A program made the position numbers and the translations under genes. The notes below the pieces were generated by a model. The model made no database searches. It saw nothing but the letters and a program-made list of their open reading frames with translations, and was not told the DNA's origin. From assembly GCA_016219595.1 (NCBI GenBank), contig JACRLY010000078.1, positions 1-54,351 of the forward strand: a stretch of 54,351 nt of DNA. Reading direction: 5' to 3'. Shown here one piece after another: positions 1-9,254 of this stretch (position 1 is the first letter of the stretch; every line of letters begins with the position of its first letter). This DNA is from Ignavibacteriota bacterium (GTDB lineage Bacteria; Bacteroidota; Ignavibacteria; Kapaibacteriales; UBA2268).

Positions 1-1311
1 GTATGAAACAGTTAAGTAATTTTTAATATAATTATCTACATCATTATTAAAGGGGAAATAACAAACAAATGAATTATCTTCAGGTATGTTATTTGTTGTG
101 TCACAAATAAATGAATAAATATCACTTTCAGAAGACGCACCCGAATTATCTTTTGCTATTATTTTCCAATAGTAGGTTTTACCTGAAATTAAATTATTTA
201 CCGTAATTCTTGTTTGAGTAATATTTGTATTAATAATTTTTTCAACAAATATATTTGTATCCAAATATACATCAAATGTTAAATTATCATTATCCGGGTC
301 ATAGCATGACCAGTTTAATTGGGAGTAAGTTTTACTAATTATTGCACCATCAACCGGAGACAATAATACCGGTTCATTAGGATTATGATTGATTATAACT
401 ATAAAAGAATAAATATTACTCTCAGAACTTAAATCGGATTTGTCTTTTGCAATTATTTTCCAATAATATGTTTTTCCAGATATTAAATTTTTAACTACCA
501 CCTTGTTGGGTGTTATGTTTTGATAAATTAATTTACCAACAACAACTATCGTATCCATCAAAATATCATAAGTCAGATTATCATTATCTGGGTCGGTGCA
601 TGACCATTCTAATTGAACTTCATTACCATTAATTATTGTACCTTCGTCCGGGGACAAAATAACAGGTTTCAGAGGATTATGATTTATTGTAACATTAAAG
701 GAATAAATATTGCTTTCTGTGATGGCACCTAATGTATCTTTTGCAATAATTTTCCAATAATATGTTTTTCCAGAAATCAAATTATTAATCACAACCTTTG
801 TTTGGTTAATATTGGAAAAAATAATTTTTCCCGAAAGAAAATTAGTATCAATAATTACATCATAAGTCAAATAATCGTTATCAGGGTCAGCACAAGACCA
901 CTCTAATAGAATTTCTGAACTGCTAATTGTCGCTTTGTCTTTCGGTGATAATAATAATGGCTTTTCAGGATTGTTATTAACTACAGAATCCTTTAGTAAA
1001 ATAATTGCATTTACAGTTTTTCCTGATTGAATTGTAATTGATGAATAATTTTGATAATAACCGAATTTGTTTGCAAATAATAAGTAGGAATTAGGAACCA
1101 CATCTGTTAATACGAAATTTCCTGACGCATCAGTCATAACATTTGAAGTAGATGGCTGAGTAGAGATATAAGCACCAGCGATAGGTTTCATTGTTTTATA
1201 AGACAAAACTTGTCCATTGATTTTTCCGTTCTCAACAGATTGAGTATTGTCATTGCAGGAGGTCAAACTTAATATAATTGAGAATACAAATAAAACACTA
1301 AAAGCTTTCAT
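1..1311 (-). CDS. Lipoprotein with carboxypeptidase-regulatory-like domain and three tandem FnIII-like repeats (C-terminus truncated by window edge)
   Basis: Open on the minus strand from ATG at 1311 to the window edge, absent from the ORF track because it has no stop. MKAFSVLFVFSIILSLTSCND (lipobox LTSC), then GQVLSYKTMKPIAGAYIST..., then three copies of NPxxPxxLSPxDGAxI...LxWSCxDPDNDxLTYDV...ISGKTYYWKIIAKD...ESNIYSF. Confidence 0.85.
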   Translation of the reverse strand, partial: MKAFSVLFVFSIILSLTSCNDNTQSVENGKINGQVLSYKTMKPIAGAYISTQPSTSNVMTDASGNFVLTDVVPNSYLLFANKFGYYQNYSSITIQSGKTVNAIILLKDSVVNNNPEKPLLLSPKDKATISSSEILLEWSCADPDNDYLTYDVIIDTNFLSGKIIFSNINQTKVVINNLISGKTYYWKIIAKDTLGAITESNIYSFNVTINHNPLKPVILSPDEGTIINGNEVQLEWSCTDPDNDNLTYDILMDTIVVVGKLIYQNITPNKVVVKNLISGKTYYWKIIAKDKSDLSSESNIYSFIVIINHNPNEPVLLSPVDGAIISKTYSQLNWSCYDPDNDNLTFDVYLDTNIFVEKIINTNITQTRITVNNLISGKTYYWKIIAKDNSGASSESDIYSFICDTTNNIPEDNSFVCYFPFNNDVDNYIKNYLTVSY

Positions 1312-1595
1312 TTTAATATTCCTTTAAAAAAATTTGCAATATTTATTAATTAAATGACACATTAATTGCCAAAAGGTCTCAAAATTTAAATTTAACTACC
1401 AATTTTACAATATGAACTTTTGATGTTAATAATCAGATATTAATAACAATTAATTAAATTATTTAATTAATATATTAAACTTAGTGTTAAAAAACAAAAA
1501 AACTATTTCAGTAAAGATAATTGTTTAAATCATTTTAAGTTGCCTAAACAATATAAAATTTGAATTTTAATTATAAGGAAATAATATCGAGGTTA

Positions 1596-2405
1596 TTACG
1601 ATAATTTCCTGGCTATCAGTGTTCTTACATCAGAACATTTATATTTATATTGATTGTAAATTTCAATAGAATATTTAGAATTATAACACAAATTATCTTG
1701 AGTAGATAAAATTTCAAAATTATTTCCTTTCAACATATTTTCAATTTTTTCCCAGTCAATATGATCGTCATTCCAAACATGTATATCTCCTTCTACCTGC
1801 CACCTGGGATTTCTAATTTTTTTTATTTTTCTAATATACCAGAATGGATTTAGAAGATTTAATGCAATTAATGGATTCAATCTTGATTTCACACTTTCTT
1901 TAAAATCCATATATTCTCGCTTTTGTTCCCATAATTCAGGACTTGCTTCATGGTCAATATATAAAATACCCCCTTTTTTTATTACCCTACAAATATCCTT
2001 CAATGCTTTTAGATAATCCGGAATATGATGTAAAACTGAAAAAGTTGCAACCAAATCAAAAGAATAATCTTCTACATTTCTTAAATCCTCACCATTAATC
2101 AATAATGTGGATAATTTATTATTTTGAAAAGTTTTTTTTACTAATTTTAAAAAAGATTGGGAGATATCTGCAGAAACGACATTTTGATTAAATTTTAATA
2201 AATGGTTTGTAAGATTGCCAGCTCCGCAACCATAATCTAAAAATGTTTTTAATTCAGAATCTGTATTTATCTGTTGAACAGCTTCTGACAGAGATACAGA
2301 CAATCTATATTGTTCAATATCGTTATAAATCTCAGGATGTTTTTTTGCATATAGTTTGGCAATTTTGTTATGAATTGCTATATTATATTGTATCTGTTCA
2401 TTCAT
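1596..2405 (-). CDS. Class I SAM-dependent methyltransferase
   Basis: LDYGCGAGNLT, VVSADIS, FDLVATFSVLHHI motifs. Likely start is the internal ATG at 2405 (MNEQIQYNIAIHNK), not the long ORF start at 2573. Confidence 0.85.
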   Translation of the reverse strand: MNEQIQYNIAIHNKIAKLYAKKHPEIYNDIEQYRLSVSLSEAVQQINTDSELKTFLDYGCGAGNLTNHLLKFNQNVVSADISQSFLKLVKKTFQNNKLSTLLINGEDLRNVEDYSFDLVATFSVLHHIPDYLKALKDICRVIKKGGILYIDHEASPELWEQKREYMDFKESVKSRLNPLIALNLLNPFWYIRKIKKIRNPRWQVEGDIHVWNDDHIDWEKIENMLKGNNFEILSTQDNLCYNSKYSIEIYNQYKYKCSDVRTLIARKLS

Positions 2406-2481
2406 AAAAAATAATATTGCTTTAATAAAAATTTTAAAATAAAGAAAAAAATTGTGATTTGAAATTTTCCAACATTTTAAA

Positions 2482-5400
2482 ATGAGAAATAAATATATTT
2501 TTTTATTGGTTATCATCATCATTTCGAATGTAAATATCCTTAGCTCAACTGTTAAGTGGAGAATTTTTGGCAACCTTAATCAACCAAGGACATTCATAAA
2601 TGCAGTACCAATTAGTGATTATGAAATAATAGTAATTGGGGGTTATAACAGTTTTATCACTGATAAAAATTTATCATCTTGTGAAATTATTGATTTAAAA
2701 AAAGATACTATTATAATTGGCCCCTCTATGAATTTCCCAAGAAGCTATTATGCTACAGTTGTTACAAAAGATTCTAATATTATAGTTGTTAGTGGATGTA
2801 TGGTTGGAACAAGTGAACTAACACCATCTGTTGAAATGTTTGATAAAAATACTAGAAAATGGAAATTTTTAGGAAATTTAGAAGTAGCCAGATGGCAGCA
2901 CAATGCAGAATTATTAAATGACCATGAAATAATTGTTATCGGGGGCAGGCTGGGAGACCAATCTGTAATAAATAGTGTGGAAATATTTGATTTAAATTCA
3001 GGAATTAGTAAAACAATAGATCCATATCCTTTTCCTTCTAGTGATGGAGTAAGTGGTTATACTTCGAAAGGAAATATCATAGCTTTTGGAGGCAGATCTG
3101 GAGGTCCTGGGAGTTATCGTGAAAAGAATATTTATTACTACGATACTTTATATAAAAATTGGTGGCAAATAGGAATGTTAAACTTTTCTGTAAATAAACC
3201 ATCTTTATTAAAATTATTAGATTTAAAATTACTTTGTGCAGGTGGTAGTATAAATGAACTACCAGATTCTTTTTCCAATGAAATCTATTTAGAAAATAAC
3301 GGATTATTTGACTTCAAAGGCTATATGTTTTATAATAGAATTCGTTTTGGAGTTACTCAATATAACAGTGATTCGGTAATTATAGTTGGAGGATATTTAG
3401 GAAATAGAAATTTAACCGGTAAATGCGAATGGTATAATTTTAAAACAAATGAAATAACACCAGCACCGGAATTGAATTTTGCAAGATTTAATCATGCAAC
3501 TGTAACATTACCAGATCCAAATAATAAACTTAGTCATGTAATATTAGTAATTGGGGGTAATATAAATGATGACCAAAGTCTAAGTTCTGTAGAAATTTTG
3601 AGAGATTCAATTGTTTTCATACCACCAAAAATTTGTGATATTATTTCAGATTGCGATAATTTCTATTTTACTGTTTCTGATTCGAATTTGATTGACAGGG
3701 TGGAATTGACCGGATTCGATAATCAAAATGTCAGGGTATCGACAAATGAAACTTTGCCTTCAAGAATTGTTCATGTGGTAGTCTCTGTAATTAATCCTAA
3801 ACAGAATGGATATTTCGAAGTTACCTGCTATTCAAATAAAACAGGATTGTCTGCAATAGTTAAAGATACAATTTTGAATGATATTTACTATTTGAACGTT
3901 ATATCACCTCTGAAGAATGGAAGTATAGACATGGGTGATACAGTCATTAATAATACAAAGTGTGTTGATATTTTGATAGAAAATAATGGTTTCAATGACA
4001 TTACTATTGATTCTTCAAATCTGGTAACAAATATTGAATTTTATTTTCCTGCCGGACAGATGCCGCTTAATATTCCTTATAGTCAGCAAAAAACATTGAG
4101 ATTATGTTTTCTACCGACACTATCAGGCAATTTTACCGATACTTTATACCTTAAGGATAATTGTGACAGTTTGATGTTCCTTGTGAGAGCAAGAAGTTTT
4201 AATGATTTTCCTCCAAAAATAACCGAAACAAGAAGTGATTGCTTCAAATTCTTTTTCACGGTTACCGATTCTAACTATATTGATAAAATTGAATTATTCG
4301 GGCAAAATAATGTTAACGTAACATGTAATGTTCTTGATTCTCTTCCTTCAATAGTAGCTCATGTAATTGTTTCATTGATTGATATTAATAAAGAAGGTGT
4401 CTTCAATATTTCATGCTTTAGCAATAAAACAGGTTTATCATCAGAAATTGGCGGATTTATAAATGCTGATTTATCACATTTATATACTCATTTTCCTTAC
4501 CCGGGTACATTTATTTTTGTATTTGATACGATTGTGAATGAATCGAAATGTGAAAACCTGATTATTGAAAACAAAGGAATGTATGAAATCCGGTTGGATT
4601 CAGCATTTTTAAGTAATTTTTCTGAGTTTTATATTCCGGGTAACCAACTTCCAATATTCATTCCTCCCGGTGGAAGTAAACAATTGACAATATGCTTTAA
4701 ATCCAGTACTCCAGGTTTATTTTCAGATACATTATTCCTGACTAATTTCTGCGATACTTTGAAGTTGCCAATATTTGGGACAGCTTATGGAAACGAACCA
4801 TCGCAAATAATTGATTCGTCTTATGATTGTACTCATTATTATTTAACAGTTGTTGACAGTAATTATATTAACCGGGTAGAGCTCTCAGGAAGCGATAACA
4901 AAAATGTACAAATAAATATAACGGAAAAACTTCCATCAAGAATAATTCATCTGAAAATTTCATTGATAGAGCCTGATAGAAACGGTTATTTCACCATTAC
5001 ATTCTATTGCCTTGCTTCTAATAAATCCTTAGACAGAAAAGGTGTAATATACAGTCGCCCTCAATATCTGTTAATTCTTGAACCGGTACATAATGGAATT
5101 ATAGATTTAGGCAAAATAGAATTTCCATTACTGAAATGCACAAAAGTATTGCTACAAAACACAGGACCACAGAGTTTAGTTTTGGATTATGCAAGATTAA
5201 CCCGAAACATAGAATTTTCAATTCCCCAGTACCAGTTGCCTTTGACAATACCCCCCGGGGAAAGGGCGGAACTTGAACTTTGTTACACGCCATCCGAATT
5301 TACTGAGCAATATGATACTCTGACACTTAATGATTTATGCGATACATTATCAATTCCCGTAAAAGCATTATGTGATACGAATATCTATGCCGGTGAAAGT

Positions 5401-5742
5401 AAATGCCAAATTCCATTATCAGGCAGAACATTGAGTATCGAAAACCAAATAATAATCGGAAATCCATATCCGAATCCCGGAGAAAAAACTGCAAGTGTTG
5501 AAATATATTTGGATTCACTTAATAATAGTAATGGAAATATAACAGCCTCGATTTTTGATAATACAGGTAATATAATGCCATGTCAATCAAGTCTATTTGA
5601 AGAAAATGTTGAAATGCAGAAAATTAACTATTTTTATAAAAAACTTACATTTGAGATTAAGGATTTGACATCCGGAACATATTTTATTCAGATAGGTATA
5701 GGAAATATTAAAAAAGTTTATCCATATTTTATATTGAGATAA
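2482..5742 (+). CDS. Secreted kelch-repeat protein with triplicated Ig/choice-of-anchor-like modules and T9SS type A sorting domain
   Basis: Signal peptide; kelch-like IIVIGG/VEIFD repeats; three 196-aa modules; C-terminal IGNPYPNPGEKTASVEI...GTYFIQIGIGNIKKVYPYFILR typical of T9SS CTDs. Confidence 0.8.
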   Translation: MRNKYIFLLVIIIISNVNILSSTVKWRIFGNLNQPRTFINAVPISDYEIIVIGGYNSFITDKNLSSCEIIDLKKDTIIIGPSMNFPRSYYATVVTKDSNIIVVSGCMVGTSELTPSVEMFDKNTRKWKFLGNLEVARWQHNAELLNDHEIIVIGGRLGDQSVINSVEIFDLNSGISKTIDPYPFPSSDGVSGYTSKGNIIAFGGRSGGPGSYREKNIYYYDTLYKNWWQIGMLNFSVNKPSLLKLLDLKLLCAGGSINELPDSFSNEIYLENNGLFDFKGYMFYNRIRFGVTQYNSDSVIIVGGYLGNRNLTGKCEWYNFKTNEITPAPELNFARFNHATVTLPDPNNKLSHVILVIGGNINDDQSLSSVEILRDSIVFIPPKICDIISDCDNFYFTVSDSNLIDRVELTGFDNQNVRVSTNETLPSRIVHVVVSVINPKQNGYFEVTCYSNKTGLSAIVKDTILNDIYYLNVISPLKNGSIDMGDTVINNTKCVDILIENNGFNDITIDSSNLVTNIEFYFPAGQMPLNIPYSQQKTLRLCFLPTLSGNFTDTLYLKDNCDSLMFLVRARSFNDFPPKITETRSDCFKFFFTVTDSNYIDKIELFGQNNVNVTCNVLDSLPSIVAHVIVSLIDINKEGVFNISCFSNKTGLSSEIGGFINADLSHLYTHFPYPGTFIFVFDTIVNESKCENLIIENKGMYEIRLDSAFLSNFSEFYIPGNQLPIFIPPGGSKQLTICFKSSTPGLFSDTLFLTNFCDTLKLPIFGTAYGNEPSQIIDSSYDCTHYYLTVVDSNYINRVELSGSDNKNVQINITEKLPSRIIHLKISLIEPDRNGYFTITFYCLASNKSLDRKGVIYSRPQYLLILEPVHNGIIDLGKIEFPLLKCTKVLLQNTGPQSLVLDYARLTRNIEFSIPQYQLPLTIPPGERAELELCYTPSEFTEQYDTLTLNDLCDTLSIPVKALCDTNIYAGESKCQIPLSGRTLSIENQIIIGNPYPNPGEKTASVEIYLDSLNNSNGNITASIFDNTGNIMPCQSSLFEENVEMQKINYFYKKLTFEIKDLTSGTYFIQIGIGNIKKVYPYFILR

Positions 5743-5805
5743 AAATCATACAATTATTCCATAATAAATTAGTCATATAGAAATCAAAATAAAAGACGAT
5801 AATTA

Positions 5806-6102
5806 ATGTCGGATTTAGAATTTAAGAAAAGAACTGTTAAAATAAAATTATATGCAGAGGAGCACAGCTTCGATGTTGAACCTGATGAAACGATACTGCA
5901 AGCGGCTATGAATGAAGGGCTTGACCCTCCATTTAGCTGTCAAATCGGTATTTGCACAACATGCAGGGCAATGCTGAAAAACGGTCAGGTTAAAATGGAT
6001 GAAAGAGATGGATTAACAGATGATGAAATAAAGGAGGGATTTGTTCTGACTTGTCAATCCCACCCGTTGACTGATGATGTTTATGTTGATTATGATGTTT
6101 AA
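5806..6102 (+). CDS. Plant-type 2Fe-2S ferredoxin
   Basis: FSCQIGICTTCRAML...LTCQSHP matches CxxxxCxxC...C. Confidence 0.9.
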   Translation: MSDLEFKKRTVKIKLYAEEHSFDVEPDETILQAAMNEGLDPPFSCQIGICTTCRAMLKNGQVKMDERDGLTDDEIKEGFVLTCQSHPLTDDVYVDYDV

Positions 6103-6123
6103 ATTTTTAAATAAGGATTTGAA

Positions 6124-6528
6124 ATGACAGAAACTATAACAGATACAATGACTGAAACAGGCGTTGAATTTGAAAGAATACCGACAGGAGTCGAAGGTGC
6201 AGATTCAGATGAAGATATATTAATTTCCCAATCAGCAATAAATGAGATACATAATATACTTGAAAGCAGTAATGTTCCTGATGGTTATTTTCTGAGAATA
6301 GGAACCAGGGGCGGCGGATGTTCGGGAATGAGTTATGTTCTCGGTTTCGATGCAAGAGTCGGAGAAGAGGACAGGGTGTTTACTTCGAGTAATCTAAGAA
6401 TAGCTATCGATTCAAAAAGCTTGTTTTATATGATGGGTGTTACTATAGATTTTATAGATGACGTCCAGGGAAAAGGATTCACATTCACTTCACCAAACAG
6501 CAGCCTTACTTGCGGTTGTCACGGGTAA
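6124..6528 (+). CDS. HesB/IscA-type iron-sulfur cluster assembly accessory protein
   Basis: GGCSGMSYVLGF...SLTCGCHG; the C...CGC signature of A-type carriers. Confidence 0.9.
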   Translation: MTETITDTMTETGVEFERIPTGVEGADSDEDILISQSAINEIHNILESSNVPDGYFLRIGTRGGGCSGMSYVLGFDARVGEEDRVFTSSNLRIAIDSKSLFYMMGVTIDFIDDVQGKGFTFTSPNSSLTCGCHG

Positions 6529-6603
6529 ATCAGTGAAAAATGAATAAAGAATAGTAAAAAATAAAGGATTTATTTATTAATAATATAAAAAATTGGAGGA
6601 ATT

Positions 6604-7179
6604 ATGAAATTCGAATTACCGACGCTTCCTTTTCCAAAGGATTCGCTGAACCCGGTAATTTCACCGGAAACTTTAGATTATCATTACGGAAAGCATCATG
6701 CAGCCTATGTGAATAACCTTAACAATTTGATACCAGGTACACAGTTCGAGAATATGAAACTCGAAGATATTATAAAGAAATCAGAAGGCGGGATTTTCAA
6801 TAATGCTGCACAAACATACAATCATACTTTTTTCTGGAATTGCCTGTCACCCAATAGCGGCGGTACACCAAGCGGAGACATTGCAGATGCAATCAACAAA
6901 TACTTCGGCTCATTCAAGGATTTCAAGGAGAAATTTTCAAAAGCTGCTGTAACTTTGTTCGGTTCCGGATGGGCTTGGTTAGCCAAGAATTCAGACGGCT
7001 CACTTGAGATTCTGCAATTGAGTAATGCAGGCACTCCCCTGACACTCGACAAGAAACCGATTATTACTCTTGATGTCTGGGAACATGCTTATTATATTGA
7101 TTACCGCAATGCTCGACCGACATTCGTAGAAAAATTCTGGGAAATAGTAAACTGGGATTTTGCAAATAAACAGTTGTAA
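6604..7179 (+). CDS. sodB: Fe/Mn superoxide dismutase
   Basis: LDYHYGKHHAAYVNNLN, NHTFFWNCL, DVWEHAYYIDYRN. Confidence 0.93.
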   Translation: MKFELPTLPFPKDSLNPVISPETLDYHYGKHHAAYVNNLNNLIPGTQFENMKLEDIIKKSEGGIFNNAAQTYNHTFFWNCLSPNSGGTPSGDIADAINKYFGSFKDFKEKFSKAAVTLFGSGWAWLAKNSDGSLEILQLSNAGTPLTLDKKPIITLDVWEHAYYIDYRNARPTFVEKFWEIVNWDFANKQL

Positions 7180-7200
7180 TAAAATTCATTATTTAAAATT

Positions 7201-7240
7201 AAAGTGCAGATTGAGAAATTGACCTGCACTTTTTTTATTT
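7201..7240 (+). terminator. Rho-independent terminator after sodB
   Basis: AAAGTGCAG...CTGCACTTT stem followed by TTTTATTTT. Confidence 0.8.
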
Positions 7241-7410
7241 TATTTCAACGAATTAGATTAATCTATAATATATATAATATTAACCTCTTTAGGATAAACA
7301 GATAATAACTCCTACTTATCATATAGAGCCTGTCTATGTATAACTTTCAAGTAGTTAAACTTCATTTTGATTATATTATATATCAAATTAGAAATACAAT
7401 CCCTTAAACT

Positions 7411-7442
7411 TTTGGTAAGCACCGCATAAAACCCTAATTTTG
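7411..7442 (+). promoter_or_regulatory. Bacteroidota-type promoter for gcvPA
   Basis: TTTG (7411-7414), 20 nt, TAATTTTG (7435-7442). Confidence 0.55.
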
Positions 7443-7490
7443 TAGTTTATATTAAAATATTAATGATTTTAGTTGTTATTAGGAGTTATA

Positions 7491-8831
7491 ATGTCTTTTG
7501 TACCGAATACCGATGATGATAGAAAACAAATGTTAGAAAAAATTGGTGTTTCATCTTTTGAAGAATTAATAAAAAATATACCTGATTCAATCCGCTTTAA
7601 GAATTCACTTGACATCCCCCCAAAACTTTCGGAATATGAAGTGGTAAAGTTATTGCAGACGTATGCGAATAAAAACAAGGATGCAAGTAATTATACCTGT
7701 TACTTGGGAGGTGGAGCTTATGACCATTTCATACCGACTATAGTAAGTATGGTATTGGAAAGACCTGAGTTTAAAACTGCATATACACCTTACCAGGCTG
7801 AAGTATCGCAGGGAACTCTTCAGGCAATGTATGAATACCAATCAATGATTTGCACACTGACCGGTATGGATGTATCCAATGCATCGCTATATGACGGAGG
7901 AAGTGCAATGGCTGAAGCCGTGCTTATGGCTTTTGCTCATAATAAGAGAAGTAAATTTATATATGCCGGTTCAGTGAATCCGCAATACAGGAAAGTTGTG
8001 AGCACAATCAGCAGTGGGAAAAAACTGACATTTTCCGAATTTGTTGCTGATGACGGAACTTGCGATTTGGAGGGATTAAAAAAAGCAATTGATAATAATG
8101 TTTCTGCTGTTATTGTGCAACAACCGAATGTATACGGTAACCTGGAAGATGTTCAGGAAATTGAGAAACTCGCACATTCTGCCGGGGCTTTATTTGTAGT
8201 ATCAGTTGACCCTATTTCTCTTGGTGTCCTTAAAGCTCCCGGAGAATATAATGCTGACGTTGTTATCGGTGAAGGACAGTCATTGGGCATTCCATTGAGT
8301 TATGGCGGTCCATACCTTGGATTATTTGCAGCAAAACAGGAATTTGTAAGAAAAATACCCGGAAGATTATCCGGGGTAACTAAAGATACAGATGGAAAAA
8401 GAGGTTTTGTTCTGACTTTACAAACCCGTGAACAACAAATAAAAAGAGAGAAAGCAACTTCTAACATTTGTACAAACCAGGGTTTATTTATGCTTGCAGC
8501 AACTGCATATATGGCTACTATGGGCAAGCAAGGCATTAAAGAAGCAGCAGAGCTATGTTTACAGAAAGCACATTATCTTGCTTCAAAAATTAAGGAAATT
8601 AAAGGATTCAAATTGTTAAGCGATAAACCATTTTTCAAGGAATTTCTTGTAAAGACACCTGTTCCTGCACAAAAAATTATTGAAGAATGTGAAAAAGAAG
8701 GTATATTGGCAGGTATCGATACATCAAGATTCCCTGAGTGCAAACAAGGATTATTAATAGCTGTGACAGAAAAGCGATCAAAGGATGAATTAGATAAATA
8801 TGCTGATATTCTCAAAAGATTTGCAAAATAG
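7491..8831 (+). CDS. gcvPA: Glycine dehydrogenase (decarboxylating) subunit 1
   Basis: MSFVPNTDDDRKQML...YTPYQAEVSQGTLQAMYEYQSMI...GGPYLGLFA...GRLSGVT; AGGAG upstream of ATG at 7491. Confidence 0.93.
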   Translation: MSFVPNTDDDRKQMLEKIGVSSFEELIKNIPDSIRFKNSLDIPPKLSEYEVVKLLQTYANKNKDASNYTCYLGGGAYDHFIPTIVSMVLERPEFKTAYTPYQAEVSQGTLQAMYEYQSMICTLTGMDVSNASLYDGGSAMAEAVLMAFAHNKRSKFIYAGSVNPQYRKVVSTISSGKKLTFSEFVADDGTCDLEGLKKAIDNNVSAVIVQQPNVYGNLEDVQEIEKLAHSAGALFVVSVDPISLGVLKAPGEYNADVVIGEGQSLGIPLSYGGPYLGLFAAKQEFVRKIPGRLSGVTKDTDGKRGFVLTLQTREQQIKREKATSNICTNQGLFMLAATAYMATMGKQGIKEAAELCLQKAHYLASKIKEIKGFKLLSDKPFFKEFLVKTPVPAQKIIEECEKEGILAGIDTSRFPECKQGLLIAVTEKRSKDELDKYADILKRFAK

Positions 8832-8891
8832 ATTTGATTTGCTTATTGAATTTGAATTTTAAGGATTTATATCATAATTCGTAATTCTTAA

Positions 8892-9230
8892 ATGAATTAT
8901 GGGGTGAATGTGTTTGATAGAATCAAAAACTTCATAACAGAAAAGACAAAAAATCCTAAGCTGATAATAACATTGTTATTGCTGACAATAGTTCTTGGCT
9001 TTCTGCTTTTTTCCAATTATGGCTTATATACGAGACTGAAATTAGAGGACCAAAAAGAAGAATTAAACAAACAAATTATCATCGAACAGATTACCCAGGA
9101 CTCATTAAAACATGAAATCAACAAACTAAAGAATGATAATAATGAAATTGAAAGAGTTGCTCGCGAAAAATACGGGATGGTTAAACCCGGAGAAAAAGTT
9201 TATCTTATTGAACAGAAAAAAGAGAAGTAG
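8892..9230 (+). CDS. FtsB/DivIC-like septum formation initiator
   Basis: Single TM plus coiled coil and ERVAREKYGMVKPGEKVYLIE. Confidence 0.85.
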   Translation: MNYGVNVFDRIKNFITEKTKNPKLIITLLLLTIVLGFLLFSNYGLYTRLKLEDQKEELNKQIIIEQITQDSLKHEINKLKNDNNEIERVAREKYGMVKPGEKVYLIEQKKEK

Positions 9231-9254
9231 ATAATTTATTAAAAGGTATTGAAG

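Noticed and set aside
2406-2573. N-terminal 56 residues of the listed methyltransferase ORF
   Set aside because: They overlap the divergent kelch gene and have AT-rich low-complexity composition; ATG at 2405 fits better.
7233-7490. Glycine riboswitch upstream of gcvPA
   Set aside because: No recognisable glycine aptamer core; only a promoter-like motif and an SD site.
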